NCBI GenBank assembly: GCA_022836615.1
Contig: MU405367.1
Location: 1 to 64,000, forward strand
Direction: 5' to 3'
From: Annulohypoxylon bovei var. microspora
Lineage: Eukaryota > Ascomycota > Sordariomycetes > Xylariales > Hypoxylaceae
DNA length: 64,000 nt
Translations under genes and position numbers: made by a program
Notes under the pieces: model-generated
Database searches by the model: none
The model's input: only the letters and a program-made list of their open reading frames with translations
Told to the model about the DNA's origin: nothing
Shown here: positions 12,779 through 24,049 of the stretch, piece by piece
Layout: each line of letters opens with the position of its first letter
Numbering within the stretch: the first letter of the stretch is position 1

Positions 12779-13135
12779 TTAGTCACAGTTGACGACGACC
12801 CTAGCACTACCAGCTTCGCAATGGTTGTTGTTACCGGAGCAATGGTAGTGGTTCATGTTTCCGCAGCAAAGAGCTTCGCCGGTTACCAAGTGGCAAAATC
12901 CCCTCCCGCCACACTCGCCGCCGTCATCGAATCGGCATTGCTATTGTTGAAAGCGTTAGTATGATCATAGGTGAATTTTACTACGGAGTAGCTATTAGGT
13001 TAAGTCAGCACTCACGCCATTAGTTCTTCCTCGTGTTTCAAGTAACTCGGGTTCTGCTGGCGACGCAGACACCGCAAGAGGCATGACTAGCCCGGTAATG
13101 GCAACGAAGGCAGCGGTGATAGATTTGGCAAGCAT
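12779..13135 (-). CDS. Small secreted cysteine-rich protein (93 aa, 8 Cys), unknown family
   Basis: Two exons, 13135-13016 and 12940-12779, are joined in phase across a 75-nt intron (donor GTGAGT, branch ATACTAAC, acceptor AATAG). Residues 1-24 are a signal peptide (MLAKSITAAFVAITGLVMPL, then AVSA). A short acidic/basic spacer (SPAEPELLETRGRTNG) follows. The 53-residue second exon holds all eight cysteines, in the pattern C-x7-C-x5-C-x8-CC-x7-C-x6-C-x10-C, ending one residue before the stop. The even cysteine count, CC doublet and small size suggest a disulfide-knotted extracellular peptide such as an effector or antimicrobial. The mature part is rich in Gly, Asn and His. I do not recognise the family. 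Support comes from signal peptide, splice sites and cysteine clustering together; the longest open piece is only 53 codons, so ORF-length filters miss it. Confidence 0.75.
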
Positions 13136-14328
13136 GGTGCGTGTATGGTAGGTAGTTGCTTTTCGGGAGATATTAAAATGTGATGAAAAGGGGTCGAAAG
13201 TTAGTTGTAGATGATTAAACTCGGCTGTTCGATGATGAACATGTTGAACTTAGAGGGGAGAATTAGGTCTTCTTATAATCGCTTGAGTTTATGTGGACTC
13301 GGATGAAAGTCAAAGTAAGATACAACAAGTATTAGTACTGTATTGGCAAGTCGTATAAGTTGACCTATGGAAACTTAGAGCTATAGAATATCATTGCCTG
13401 CAAAACGTGGATATGGCTATACATTAGTGGAAACTCCTTGATGGCTTTACTTTCTAACATCTATATGATTAATTATACGACTTGCTAAAAGTGAAACGCC
13501 AACTTGGCACATATAAGCTTATACTCTTGGCATCGAGTTGTAATGTTATCATTGGCCTTAATATGATAACATGGATAGTTTGACATAACTCAACGCTGAC
13601 GTTGAATCCGCAACAAGCAACTCTTTATAATCCGTCGCGCCGAATCCATTTCGTTTAGATAGTATTACTTACCTAGGTATTAATATTTCCTAGGAAAAAT
13701 TCACAGAATAATACTGTGCGCTTCAAAAGAAAGCTTTTCCAACTCGTAGATGAAGCTAGCTTAAGACGAAACGAAGTCTTTTTCATACAATTGTACATAG
13801 TGATCAGTTTTTAAGCTAAAGCATTGTTGTGGGCTCATTCAAGGGGGTGATTTAACGATAGTGGGTGCGGCTGTCATATGGATCCAATGTATAATGCTCA
13901 GCCCTACCGAGAATCGCATTTCCTATCGAAATTCGCCTTGTACGTATTATTTTTACCTACGTCTCCAAAATTAAAAATTAAAAGTGAAAACCTCAGACAA
14001 TTGTTATGTTATTGAGTTACCTTTGCTTGACGCGTATGATTGGCAACATAATTGGGCCCCAACCCCCGATTTTAACGGTGGGATGTCACCTAAAAATCTT
14101 CATCCACTGGGAAACACACCATCCTAAGATCAACCTATTCATACTCATTTCTAGGGCTCAAGATAGTCTGCACTTTTCTATTATTAGGTTAGGTCCACGC
14201 TGGCTCAATATTGTCTCCAGATATAGAAACGAATCTAGGGGGGATATAAAAATCCTTGACACTCGTAACTTCTCAGTTAAAGAACCAACACCGCTCGCCG
14301 CGTTCAATGGGTACCAATGTTCTAGGTA
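13136..14328. other. Intergenic, no supported gene
   Basis: AT-rich upstream region of the cysteine-rich gene. A 108-codon plus-strand ORF (14006-14332) shows no motif and overlaps the end of the decayed gene on the other strand. TTACCTAGGTATTAA occurs near 13670. Confidence 0.5.
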
Positions 14329-15100
14329 TTAGAACTCCAAGTAGGGCATTCCCATAAGCTCAGAGCAGCTTTTCAAAGACTCGTGTTGATTCGGTCGGTG
14401 CCATCGGCCATCCATTGCTGAGGATCTCCTCGGTTCCTTTAGGAGAGAAGGAGAGGACCATTTTTTACGTTCTTTTATGTCCGGGGTTAACTCGATGCGC
14501 TTAGCCGCAATGTTCCACCAGGTTTCTAGGGTCTCGCCAATTTCAATAGAACTACGAGGATGTTAGCTTGTAGACGACAAACAGAACTGACCACTTCGAC
14601 CATTTAAGTTCGTTGATATTCAGTTGCGGGAAAAGGGGAAATTATACCGGAATAGGCAAACAAGGGTTACCTCTTTTGCAACTTCCTCGAGATAAGGCCT
14701 AATCGCCTTCTCGGGTGTTATTGGAGGCGCCCTTTTCTTCTCGTGTTTTGGGTTCCTTTCGTAGGTCGATATACTATCGGCGTATATCCAACATCCATCA
14801 AAGCCGCGGATACTTATCTACTTCTTATTTTCCCTTAAGATCACAACCCTGACATCTAAGAAGGAATCGATTAAGAATCCGGTGTTTGTGCAGCGCGCAA
14901 CTCTATGTCTCCCAATGTCGTGGTATTGAAACCTGAATATATCAGGGCATTTTGTATGGAGGAGAGCAGCGACCTTTAGGGCAAATGATATACATCTGCC
15001 GGTGACAAAGGACCATGTCGAGGAGAAAGGAGACTTAAAAAAGTTCTCCTTGGTAATGGAGTGGAATGTGGTTGTTTTTCTAAGGTTGTAAAACTTAAAT
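14329..15100 (-). pseudogene. Decayed gene of unknown family with in-frame TAG
   Basis: Minus-strand block 15100-14671 reads as 93 protein-like codons (FKFYNLRKTT..., SFVTGRCISFALKVAALL, FRFQYHDIGRHRVARC, TGFLIDSFLDVRVVIL). It is then interrupted by TAG at 14820-14818 and continues open for 49 more codons (SIRGFDGCWIYADSI...YLEEVAKE) to a donor-like GTAACC. A second block, 14551-14329 (SIEIGETLETWWNIAAKRIELTP...LEF, stop), is also protein-like but joins only with a phase conflict. The protein-like composition on both sides of the TAG suggests a recently broken gene; TGG to TAG or CAG to TAG would explain it. The 5' end is not resolved and may include the ORF at 15656-15979. I do not recognise the family with confidence. 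Confidence 0.5.
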
Positions 15101-15310
15101 CTAAAACGAGAGAATTAATATAATCCCATAGCTTACGTAACCACCTCTTACTTCGGTAACCGAGTTTAAGTCGAACTCTTTTAACTTTGCCGGGTTCAAT
15201 GTTGGCAAGAATATCTTTAGGTATTAAATATCGAGGCGAGATAACTGCGATTCACAAACTCAGTGCCAATGCTACCTACCTAGGTAACAAATCTTCGGGT
15301 GGTGGTCTAT

Positions 15311-15341
15311 TCAGGGGTTCAGGGGTTCAGGGGTTCAGGGG
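15311..15341. repeat. 10-bp tandem repeat
   Basis: About three to four copies of TTCAGGGG-containing 10-mers (GGGGTTCAGG) in tandem, in the spacer downstream of argininosuccinate synthase. A degenerate relative of the same word occurs near 58396. Confidence 0.8.
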
Positions 15342-15655
15342 AATCGAACCTTCTATTTAGTCGATGACTACCTACCGGTAGGCACCTAAGCAAGTTCAAC
15401 TGATGTCTTTAAATGAATATGAAATATAAAGTTCCACTTATACATTTTATAACATGATGGTATTAATATGCTTAAAGTATAAAAATTTAACCTTCGACCT
15501 TTAAGAGATTGTATTACACTTACCTACCTATGTATCACGTAACCTAGAGCCAGGAAGAAGTGGCAAATAGGCCGCCTTTTGCGAGGTTATCTTCACCGGT
15601 TCGTTGGCCATTTTTGGATTCCGGAACTTCCAGCCTTGGAATATATATTAGCTAC

Positions 15656-15979
15656 CTACCTAGCAGATGTTGTGATAACTACCGCAACCCCATGGGACAT
15701 AATAGGTAGTCGTGATGAAGGGTGAAGTACCGGAATGTCACTCTTGAATGAAAGTTGCCGTTCGTCGAGATCCCGAATAGTCATGGCACTAGAGGAAATT
15801 TCTGGGACAACTTCGAGAGGCTCGTCTAGAATTTCCGCTTCAGGATCGAGAATTCTCCATTTATAGTCCTTGGGTCCAATACTTTCCCAGATAGCTACCT
15901 CTTGTGTTGATGGATCATCCGGTAGGTTTGGCACAATGAACATTTCGCATTTTGGGATACATATGAGAAAAATCATCAC
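15656..15979 (-). CDS. Hypothetical ORF, possible 5' part of the decayed gene
   Basis: 107 codons, or 95 from the internal ATG at 15943. The stretch after MFIVPNLPDDPS (EVAIWESIGP, DYKWRILDPEAEILDE, MTIRDLDERQLSF) looks like real protein: acidic, hydrophilic, with low-complexity absent. It lies on the same strand as, and about 550 nt upstream of, the decayed gene at 14329-15100, so it may be its first exon. No family recognised and no signal peptide. It could also be chance. Confidence 0.3.
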   Translation of the reverse strand: MMIFLICIPKCEMFIVPNLPDDPSTQEVAIWESIGPKDYKWRILDPEAEILDEPLEVVPEISSSAMTIRDLDERQLSFKSDIPVLHPSSRLPIMSHGVAVVITTSAR

Positions 15980-16169
15980 TTCATATTAAGTTTTTTTTGT
16001 CTACCCTATTTTTGGTGTGCGTAAAAGTCGCCGAAACCTCGACGCACAAACAACTATCAAAGAGCTGACCATGCGACGCATCCCCATAGATCAAGTCCTG
16101 GATGACCCAGACGTCTTAATTGGAATCCATGACAGGAGCACTAAGCTACTGGATCAAAACGTCTACGGT

Positions 16170-18425
16170 TTACACCTCGGTAAGAGGAGCGCCCTGAGCA
16201 ATCTTACTCTCGCCATACTTCTTAAGGCGGATCGCCTGGATAGCAATGAACCCAGTGGTGTCCATCGGTGAGAATGTGTCGAGAGAGTCCATTGAAGCAT
16301 CTTCCTCGCTGTAGAGGTTGCTAGTCTCACTGCTACGGCCGAGCACGTAGGTATTGCCCTCTGTAGACTTGTATTAGTAGTTTTCTCCAGTTTGTATCAG
16401 ATGTTCGCAGGCTGGAGTAGAATAGAAAAGATGGATGAGAGTGTTACTTACTGTACACCATCATGCGAACAACGCCATTCACATTCTCCTGTGAGAATAG
16501 GATGGAGTTCTCAACGAACTCCCTCTCGGGTGAGCTGCCCACCTATTAGTGCCTATCATTTATGGCTCGATGGTTATAGGAGAGGGTTCTTACAAATACA
16601 TGCCGTTGTAAAGCTGTCGGCTCCAAGAGATAGTGCAGAATTGGTCACGAAGTTCTCGGACTTTGCTGTCAAGTACCAATCCCTCGAGGTCAACATGTGC
16701 AAGGCGAAGGATTGTCAAGCCTGGAGTATCGTAGCAACCCCTACTCTTCAAGCCAATGAATCGATTCTCGACCTATGATAAGCTCGTTAGCATTAATTCA
16801 TTCTTCTGTATGATAGTATACTATAGAGTGGCTGTCTCTTCAAACTTAATATTCGAAAAGACATCTGTAGGACTATCCAAGGGGTAGAGAATGAACTGCT
16901 ACAACTCACAATGTCGATTCGCCCCACGCCATTATCATGGCCAATGCGGTTGAGAAGCTTGAACAGCTCTACAGGTTCAGTAGCCTCCTTCTTGTCCTCG
17001 GTGATGACTTTGACGGGGATACCCTTAGCGAAGTGGATGCTGAAGTTGTACGGCTTATCAGGGGCGTCTAGAGGGTCAAGGGTCATCTTCCAGAGATGCT
17101 TTGGTGGCTCATGGTCCGGATCCTCAAGGATTCCAGCCTCGTAACTGCAATGCACGAGGTTCTCGTCCATACTAGACCATAGTCAATTTTATCTAAACCT
17201 AGACCAATCAGAGGGCGGATAACTGACCTCCATGGGGCCTTGGGTGTTGATGAGACGGGGATATTGTTGATCCTGGCGTATTCGAGGAGATCTGCTCGAC
17301 CCTTGAACTTGCTGATGAACTCCTCGATTCTCCAGGGTGCAATGATTTTGATCGAAGGCGCCAGTGCTTCTCACTGTTAGCATGTTACTTTGGCATTTAT
17401 TAGGACAAGACTAGGAGGTGGCTAGGAAGCTTAAATCCGAATGCTATAAACATGGAAAGTAAATTAATCAAACATACCATGCCAGGCGAGCTCGCTACAA
17501 TATCTCAAATTAGTTATTTTTCCCCTTCAATGTTTTGGGGATTGACATCAGCGTTATTTAAATGATGAAAAAGAACATACAATCTGACTTGGTCATTGCC
17601 TTTGCCGGTACAGCCGTGGCTGAGTATGTCACACTTATACTCTTGAGCGACACGAACTTGCCTGTGTCATAGTTGTTAGCGATCTTTTTTATCTGAGGTA
17701 TACATCTCGAATAAAGCCAGTCTTGGCGATAGACTCTTAATGTCGACTCCCTGAATATCTCATAAACAGTTGGATAAGATTAACTCACTCGCGAGCAATG
17801 ATTGGGCGGGCCAAGCTGGTTCCTAGAAGATATCTGTCCTCCTGTTGCTTGTCAGTATAAACCCATCCATATATACTTTACCCCTTGGGGCGTATTGGGA
17901 GTAGACTCGAATTGGTTTCAGAGACCTACGACATGGGCTAACTTACATAGATGGCGTTACATTGAACGGCTCGGAACACTAGCTCGTTAACGAACTGGGC
18001 CTGGAGGTCTCGGATGACCATCTTCTCGGCTCCTAAGGCGAGGGCCTAAAAGGTTTAGCTTTTATACTTAGGAGAAATATCGTCACAGGCATACCTTCTT
18101 CTCTACCTCCTCCCAATCCTCTTCCTGTCCGACATTGGCAAGGAAGCACTATATCGCGGTTAGAAACTGATAAACGATAAAAGGGGGAGAGAGTGGGGGC
18201 ATACCACGACCGTGTAGCCGTCGTTGATTAGGTACTTTAGGATAGTAGAGGTATCAAGACCTATGAGCCATGGTTAGTCGAGAGGCTAGCAAGGATGTGC
18301 TAGTCTAGAAGTTAAGTTCATACCTCCAGAGTAGGCGCTATGAGAAAATCGTTAGTTATTAATCATGGAAATAGGGGTATATGGGTTTAAAGGAGAACTC
18401 ACAGACAGACACGACCCTTAGACAT
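16170..18425 (-). CDS. Argininosuccinate synthase
   Basis: Thirteen exons: 18425-18403, 18337-18324, 18260-18205, 18148-18095, 18045-17947, 17841-17789, 17661-17581, 17494-17478, 17366-17228, 17171-16910, 16772-16594, 16534-16452, 16360-16170. They total 1251 nt (416 aa) with all phases consistent. The product ligates citrulline and aspartate using ATP in arginine synthesis. Family landmarks: the ATP-pyrophosphatase loop VCLAYSGGLDTS near the N-terminus, FLANVGQEEDW, QCNAIYEDRYLLGTSLARP, HGCTGKGNDQVRFEL, IAPWRIEEF, SMDENLVHCSYEAGILEDP, GVGRIDIVENRFIGLKSRGCYDTPG, GRSSETSNLYSEEDASMD. Exons 2 (14 nt) and 8 (17 nt) are microexons, and twelve introns is far more than in neighbouring genes. Apparently functional. 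The usual fungal symbol varies (arg1, argG-like), so none is given. Confidence 0.93.
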
Positions 18426-20351
18426 GATGGTGAATGTTGATAAGTGCCTGAGTGATGGCGTGTTCTGAGTTCCCGAGTAGATAGTCTAAAAGTTATCAAG
18501 AGCGGTATAGAAACGAATACCACTTGTAGTCAAGCAGTTGAGTTAGTCTTTTAGATGCGAATGTGGAGGGAAGTTCACGAGATGACTCAACATACGACTT
18601 GGTATATAAGGTCGACGAAAAAAAACAGCAAAGTTTTTTGTGGAAACTTTTCAAGGCCTGTTATCAGTTATCGTAGAGGTAGAGCTAAGCCGTGATTAGC
18701 CGGGTACATAAAGGGTAAAATGTGTTGAAATTTTACATTTGATTTACGAGATAGAAATAGTTGTTAATGAGATAGAAAAATATTCAGATGAAAGGCACTT
18801 CATTAAATTTTCTAAATAACTGAGAAAGATTAAAGATTGGTAAAATTTTCAAGTACAAAATGTACGATAAAGCTAAGGTGTTTTGGCACAAGATGTACTG
18901 TTAGCTTATCTAAGTGCATCCATAGATAAATATTCTGACCATAGCTGTGACTACAAACTGGCACGGTCCGGTCTCGGAGTTTGATAGCTAGAGTGTTTGA
19001 TAACGTAAGTATAAGAAATTTCACTAAAAGACTTCAGATCTGACATTTCCCGTATCAAAATACTGGCTCAAATATACCTTTCATGAAGTCAATTGCTCTT
19101 TTGCGATATCCGAACATCGCTGTCGATTAGAAGTTAGTTGCCCGGGATGAATGACGTCGGAGAGGCTTGGTGGATCGTGGGGGTGCGGGGCTGACTGCCG
19201 ACACTTTATGGGGTTCAATGGACGTTACTACCAGGGGTATTTTTACGAGTTTACGAAGTACATACTCAGTATTTCTCTACACACTTTTTATATAATGACG
19301 GATGTATGTATAAGGTATTTATTACTAGATAGATTAATGTCTAAACTGGAGTTGAGATTCAATGTTACAAGATGAGATCTTACTAGTGCGGGGTACTAGT
19401 TACATACTTATGGACCTAGGGCTAGACTCATGGATTACAATACATTAGCTTAATTATGTGATTACATAACTTTATGCAAATGACGATAGGTAATGTAAGT
19501 CTTGGATCCCCCCTAAGTCTTGATATGTAGACGATTCATTTCACCAATCTATTTATTTAGAATAAAATATTATTAAAAATTATTTCAAATATAACATCTC
19601 AGTTGTGGTCATCATTATTATCATTATATTCCCTAACACTTTTATTCAACTACGTTTATTGTGAATATTTATACAATTATAAAGATAAGTATCTTGGTAC
19701 ATCTTGGCTTTGTGAAATGTTATGCGCGATAGGGTTTGTGCAACAATGCGACAATGAGACAATACGATGAACTGACCAAATCGGAAGAGCAAGCTCCTTC
19801 ATTAATTCATCAGCATCCATCATCCATCAGCATCCATCCTTAATAGTACCCTACCTAGCTCTACCAGCACCAAAAATTCAATTTTACAGCCAATTATTCT
19901 CATGATCTACTATTTCCAGGTGCCGATGTAACCCTGCGTAAAGGGACCCCTGGTCAAATGCAATTCAGCCGAATTCCCCTAATTGCCAAGGCTGCAACAC
20001 CGAGACCCTCTAATTCGGATCTTGCATTTTTGGCCACATTGTCACTCATACGGCGGTATTCCTGTAAGGGCGGTTGTTCTATTATGAATATTAAGACCGG
20101 TGTATATTTTGCTCCAAGTTCTGAAGAATGAGGTCTTGAACTTTAGAGTAAACCTAAGGTGAGGGAGCAAGAAAGAAAAAAAACAGATGATTTTTGGTTG
20201 TGCGTCGCTGACCAATGCTGAGCTTATTCGGGATTGAAGGTCCAATTCCCGGTACCAATGGCTTTTGCGTCTGCACTGCCAGCCATCTACAGTCGAAACG
20301 TGAATTAGGCTTTCACGAGCGAACTGTCGCTCAGGCCGTTCTCGAATCGCT
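18426..20351. other. Intergenic AT-rich spacer
   Basis: Divergent promoter region between argininosuccinate synthase (left) and GH92 (right). It is strongly AT-rich at 18700-19900, particularly 19540-19700. No gene is supported; the 153-codon minus-strand ORF 20042-20503 is largely antisense to GH92 exon 1. A run of CAT-containing direct repeats (CATCCATCAG) sits near 19810-19840. Confidence 0.55.
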
Positions 20352-23069
20352 ATGGCCATGATGATGATGCCGTTGCTTAAAAGCCTCCCGCGGCGGAGGC
20401 GTTTTCTCTTCGTCATTGTCATCCCAGTGATAGCGTTGCTAGTCTGGGCCTTGCTCCCTCCTTCTAGGTTTAATTCTCCCATTACGTTGTTACACACTAT
20501 CAAAGGCTCATCAGTGAGATCTAGCGACTACATATTACGATATGTCGACCCTCTTATCGGAACGGTGAACGGAGGTAGGTAACAAACACCAGTCAATCCA
20601 TGCTCTGAGAATTTTTACTGAGACAAACATAGGCCATGTGTTTCCCGGAGCAACTTTGCCATATGGTATGTTCAAATGTATGCGCGTCGAGAATAACTCC
20701 GCGAACTAATCAATCGCCTAGGCATGGCAAAAGCCGTAGCGGACGCGGATAACCGTGGCGAGATAGCTGCCGGGTTTGTCTCAGACAACTCAAAGATCCA
20801 AGGCTTCTCTCACTTGCACGATTCAGGTACCTAACGATCCAAGTACTCTCATCTACTCGTTTCGCTAACTTGTAATAAGGCACCGGAGGAGTGAGTCTGA
20901 TGAACTTTCTACAAGTTTCATAACTCTAACTGGTAGCAGAGCCCCTCGTTGGGTAATTTTCCACTCTTCGTGCATCCTGGGTGTCCAGAGGATGATTACT
21001 CTAAATGCGAATTCACATCTTTCGGTAGGGTGGTCGCAAGGATAGACGGCTCCGCGACAGCACGGCCGGGTTATTTTGCCATCGGGCTTAACAATTCAGT
21101 CTATGCCGAAATGACAGCAACCGAGCATGCAACACTTTACAGGTTCAGCCTGTCTAAAGAGGCGGAAGTCATGTCAAATCGTGTCATGGTACCTACTAAT
21201 CCGCTGATCCTTCTTGATTTGATAGACCTGGGCAATAGTCGGACCGGAGGCGATGTCGAAGTTAACCCTGACACGGGCCGAATAACAGGAAATGGATCAT
21301 TTAGCCCGTCGTTTGGAACCGGAAAATATACGGCACATGTATGCGCAGATTTCAAGGGCGCCGACATTCGGAAAACGGGTGTTTTCTTACAGACAAATGT
21401 GACGGAGGGAGTAAACGCCATGGGAAACCTAGGAAGTAATTACTATATCCCATCTGGCTCCGCAGGTGCCTGGATCCATTTCGCCCACCCCGCAAAGAGC
21501 CAGATCATGGCACGGGTAGGGCTCTCGTTCATATCCGTGGAGCAGGCCTGCCACAATGCGGAGGCCGAGATTCTAGATTGGGGGTTCGAAGACGTGGTGA
21601 AGGCTAGTGAGAAAGCTTGGAAGGAGAAGCTGTCCGTGATCAAGCCCGATTACTCGGGTATGAGCCACGAGTTTCTAACAACGTTCTGGTCGGGTCTCTA
21701 CCGCGCGCTGATCTCACCCCAAGACTACACGGGAGAAAACCAACTTTGGAATTCGACTGAGCCGTATTATGACTCCTTCTATTGCATTTGGGATTCATTT
21801 CGGGCTCAGCACCCTCTACTTACGATTATCGATCCTGATATACAGACCGAGATGGTGCGATCGCTAATTGATACGTACAAGCATGAGGGCAAACTGCCGG
21901 ATTGCCGCATGAGCTTTAGCAAGGGCTACACGCAAGGAGGATCCAACGCAGATGTAGTCCTCGCAGACGCATATATCAAGAACCTCACGGGCGGCATCGA
22001 CTGGAATCTCGGATACGAAGCCGTGGTCTCGGACGCGGAGGTAGAGCCCAAGGACTGGTCTACAACCGGACGAGGCGGTCTCGTGAGCTGGCACGACCTA
22101 GGATATATACCATACGATGACGTCGACCATAACGGAACAGGACCTATGAGCCGAGGTATCTCGCGCACAGTGGAATACGCATACGACGACTTCGTAATCG
22201 CGCTCATGGCGCGGGGACTAGGCCACAGTGGCGACGAGACGAAGTACCTCCAACGTAGCCGGAACTGGAAAAACCTCTTCAACCCCGAGCAAGAGGATCG
22301 GTATCGCGACGATGACGGCGATGTGCAAATGTCGGACTTCAAAGGATTCCTGCAGCCGCGCTTCCGTAACGGCACCTGGCGGTATCAGAACACGCGACTC
22401 TGCAGTCCGATCTATCAACAGCATAGCTGCTACTATGACACGCAGTATGAGACCTACGAGGGCAGCCCGTGGCTGTACACTTTCTACGTGCCGCAAGACA
22501 TGGCCTCCCTGATCAAGGCGCTAGGCGGGCGCGAGTCTTTCGTCAAGCGACTAGAGTATTTCCACTCATCGGGCATTAACTATATGGGTAACGAACCGAA
22601 CTTCCTGCCAACATTCCAGTTCCACTACGGAGGTCGTCCCGGCCGAAGTAGCTACTGGGTTCACCAGTACGTGCCCAGCCAGTTTAACAGCAGCATCAAC
22701 GGCATCCCCGGAAACGACGATTGTGCCATGGGCGCCTTCACGGCGTTCGCATTCATGGGGTTCTATCCGGTAGCCGGCCAGGACGTGTATCTTCTGACGG
22801 CACCCATGTTCCGCGAGGTCAGCATCCGCACCCCGACGGGCAAGTTAGCGACGCTGCGCAACACAGGCGGGTTCGACGGTCCGCGCTACCGTAACATCTA
22901 CATCCAGAGCGCCAGGCTGAACGGGAAGCCGTATACGCGGAATTGGATTACCCACGACTTCTTCGTCAACGGCGGAACACTGGACTTTATACTGGGGTCT
23001 ACAGAGAGCGATTGGGGTACAAGGGATGAGGATCTGCCGCCGAGTTTGTCGACGGGACTCCTAGATTAA
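20352..23069 (+). CDS. GH92 alpha-mannosidase, membrane-anchored
   Basis: Exons 20352-20574, 20633-20665, 20722-20826, 20880-20890 and 20940-23069 give 833 aa. Exon 4 is only 11 nt; removing the four introns yields the continuous family block DPLIGTVNGGHVFPGATLPYG - MAKAVADADNRGE - FSHLHDSGTGG - SPSLGNFPLF. Other marks: YYDSFYCIWDSFR, LPDCRMSFSKGYTQGGSNAD, GNDDCAMGAFTAFAFMGFYPV. Residues about 18-34 (after RRRR) form a hydrophobic segment, so a type II signal anchor rather than a cleaved signal peptide is likely. GH92 enzymes are Ca2+-dependent exo-alpha-mannosidases, mostly alpha-1,2. They act on N-glycans or mannan, complementing the GH125 enzyme at 6834. Intact, usual length. Confidence 0.94.
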
Positions 23070-23370
23070 TCGAATAAAAGAGTGATTTACTCTTGGGGTA
23101 AGAGGGGATTTAGGTGATAATTTGCATCAGGGAGATTAGTAGGTGGTTGTTAAAGTGCTCTGTATCTAAATGCTAAGAACCGTGTCGGTAGCTGTACATA
23201 AGTGGATAAGGCAATTGCCCCATTTTGCACATAAATTTGCGAAATAAAATATTTTCGTACCTACTCTAAACCAAAATAAAAAAGAGATTGTAATTGTTGC
23301 CATACTGGTATGCAACTACCTACCTAATTAAAAGAAGTAGGTAGAGAGAGATGTCACAAAAAGAAGATGC
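23070..23370. other. Short spacer
   Basis: 3' flank of GH92. AT-rich with a GTAGGTAG/CTACCTAC cluster around 23316-23345. Nothing else seen. Confidence 0.5.
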
Positions 23371-23465
23371 TCTCGATCGGGGAATCGAACCCCGGCCACC
23401 TGCGTGCTTGCTCGATGACAAACAAAGATGACAAGCAGGTATCCTGACCACTAGACCAATCGAGA
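23371..23465 (-). tRNA. tRNA-Asp(GTC) with a 24-nt intron
   Basis: On the minus strand: acceptor stem TCTCGAT/ATCGAGA (7 bp), D-arm GGTCTAGTGGTCAGGAT, anticodon stem CCTGC/GCAGG with loop TTGTCAC (anticodon GTC), T-arm CGGGG-TTCGATT-CCCCG. The anticodon loop is interrupted after position 37 by 24 nt (starting TCTTTG), the canonical nuclear tRNA intron position. Spliced length is 71 nt without CCA. Asp identity follows from the anticodon. Confidence 0.9.
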
Positions 23466-24049
23466 CTTATCTAGATGAACATTCCGTCGCAATTAATGAT
23501 TTCAACATGCGGAAAGATAATATTTATTGCTAGTAGGGTTGTGCGGATGTTTGCATGTTATTAGAGAAGTTGCTATCGAGGCTTATTTGATAAGGTAGGG
23601 CTAGATTGGGAGCGTGGGTCTAGACTGCTAGACTAAGGGCAGACAGCAGACAGAATGTGGGTATTATACGTAAAAACAATTGTTATAATATTTACCTAGT
23701 TGCTATGCAGCTACTACAAACACAAAGTTGCAACTAATAATTATTTAAAAAAATTGAAGTCTCGGGATTATCATTCGAGTCTAGAAGTTATAACTCATGT
23801 ATTTGGAAACGTTTGTTAGGATAAAAGACAACCTCGGAAGTTCTCCCCGAGGACATTTTAACGTATACCTATATAGCCTAGTATAATCGCGGTCCTCTCA
23901 CTTACTCCTCTCGACAAGAATAGAACTAGGATTGACATATCGTACATCAAACTACCGAGTCTCAAAGACAAATTTCGTTCGAAGGGGAGCCAGATACTTA
24001 CATTACCCACCGATGCATCAATGGCGACGGCCCTTATACCTAGACTAAC
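23466..24049. other. Intergenic, nothing supported
   Basis: AT-rich spacer between the tRNA and the DUF2461 gene stop codon. No ORF with family features. Confidence 0.5.

Noticed and set aside
13400..13640. AT-rich inverted words near 13350 and 13480 (CGACTTGC / GTATAA)
   Set aside because: Arms too short and mismatched to call a transposon.
20042..20503. 153-codon minus-strand ORF
   Set aside because: Largely antisense to the GH92 first exon and promoter; the basic run mirrors the anchor segment.
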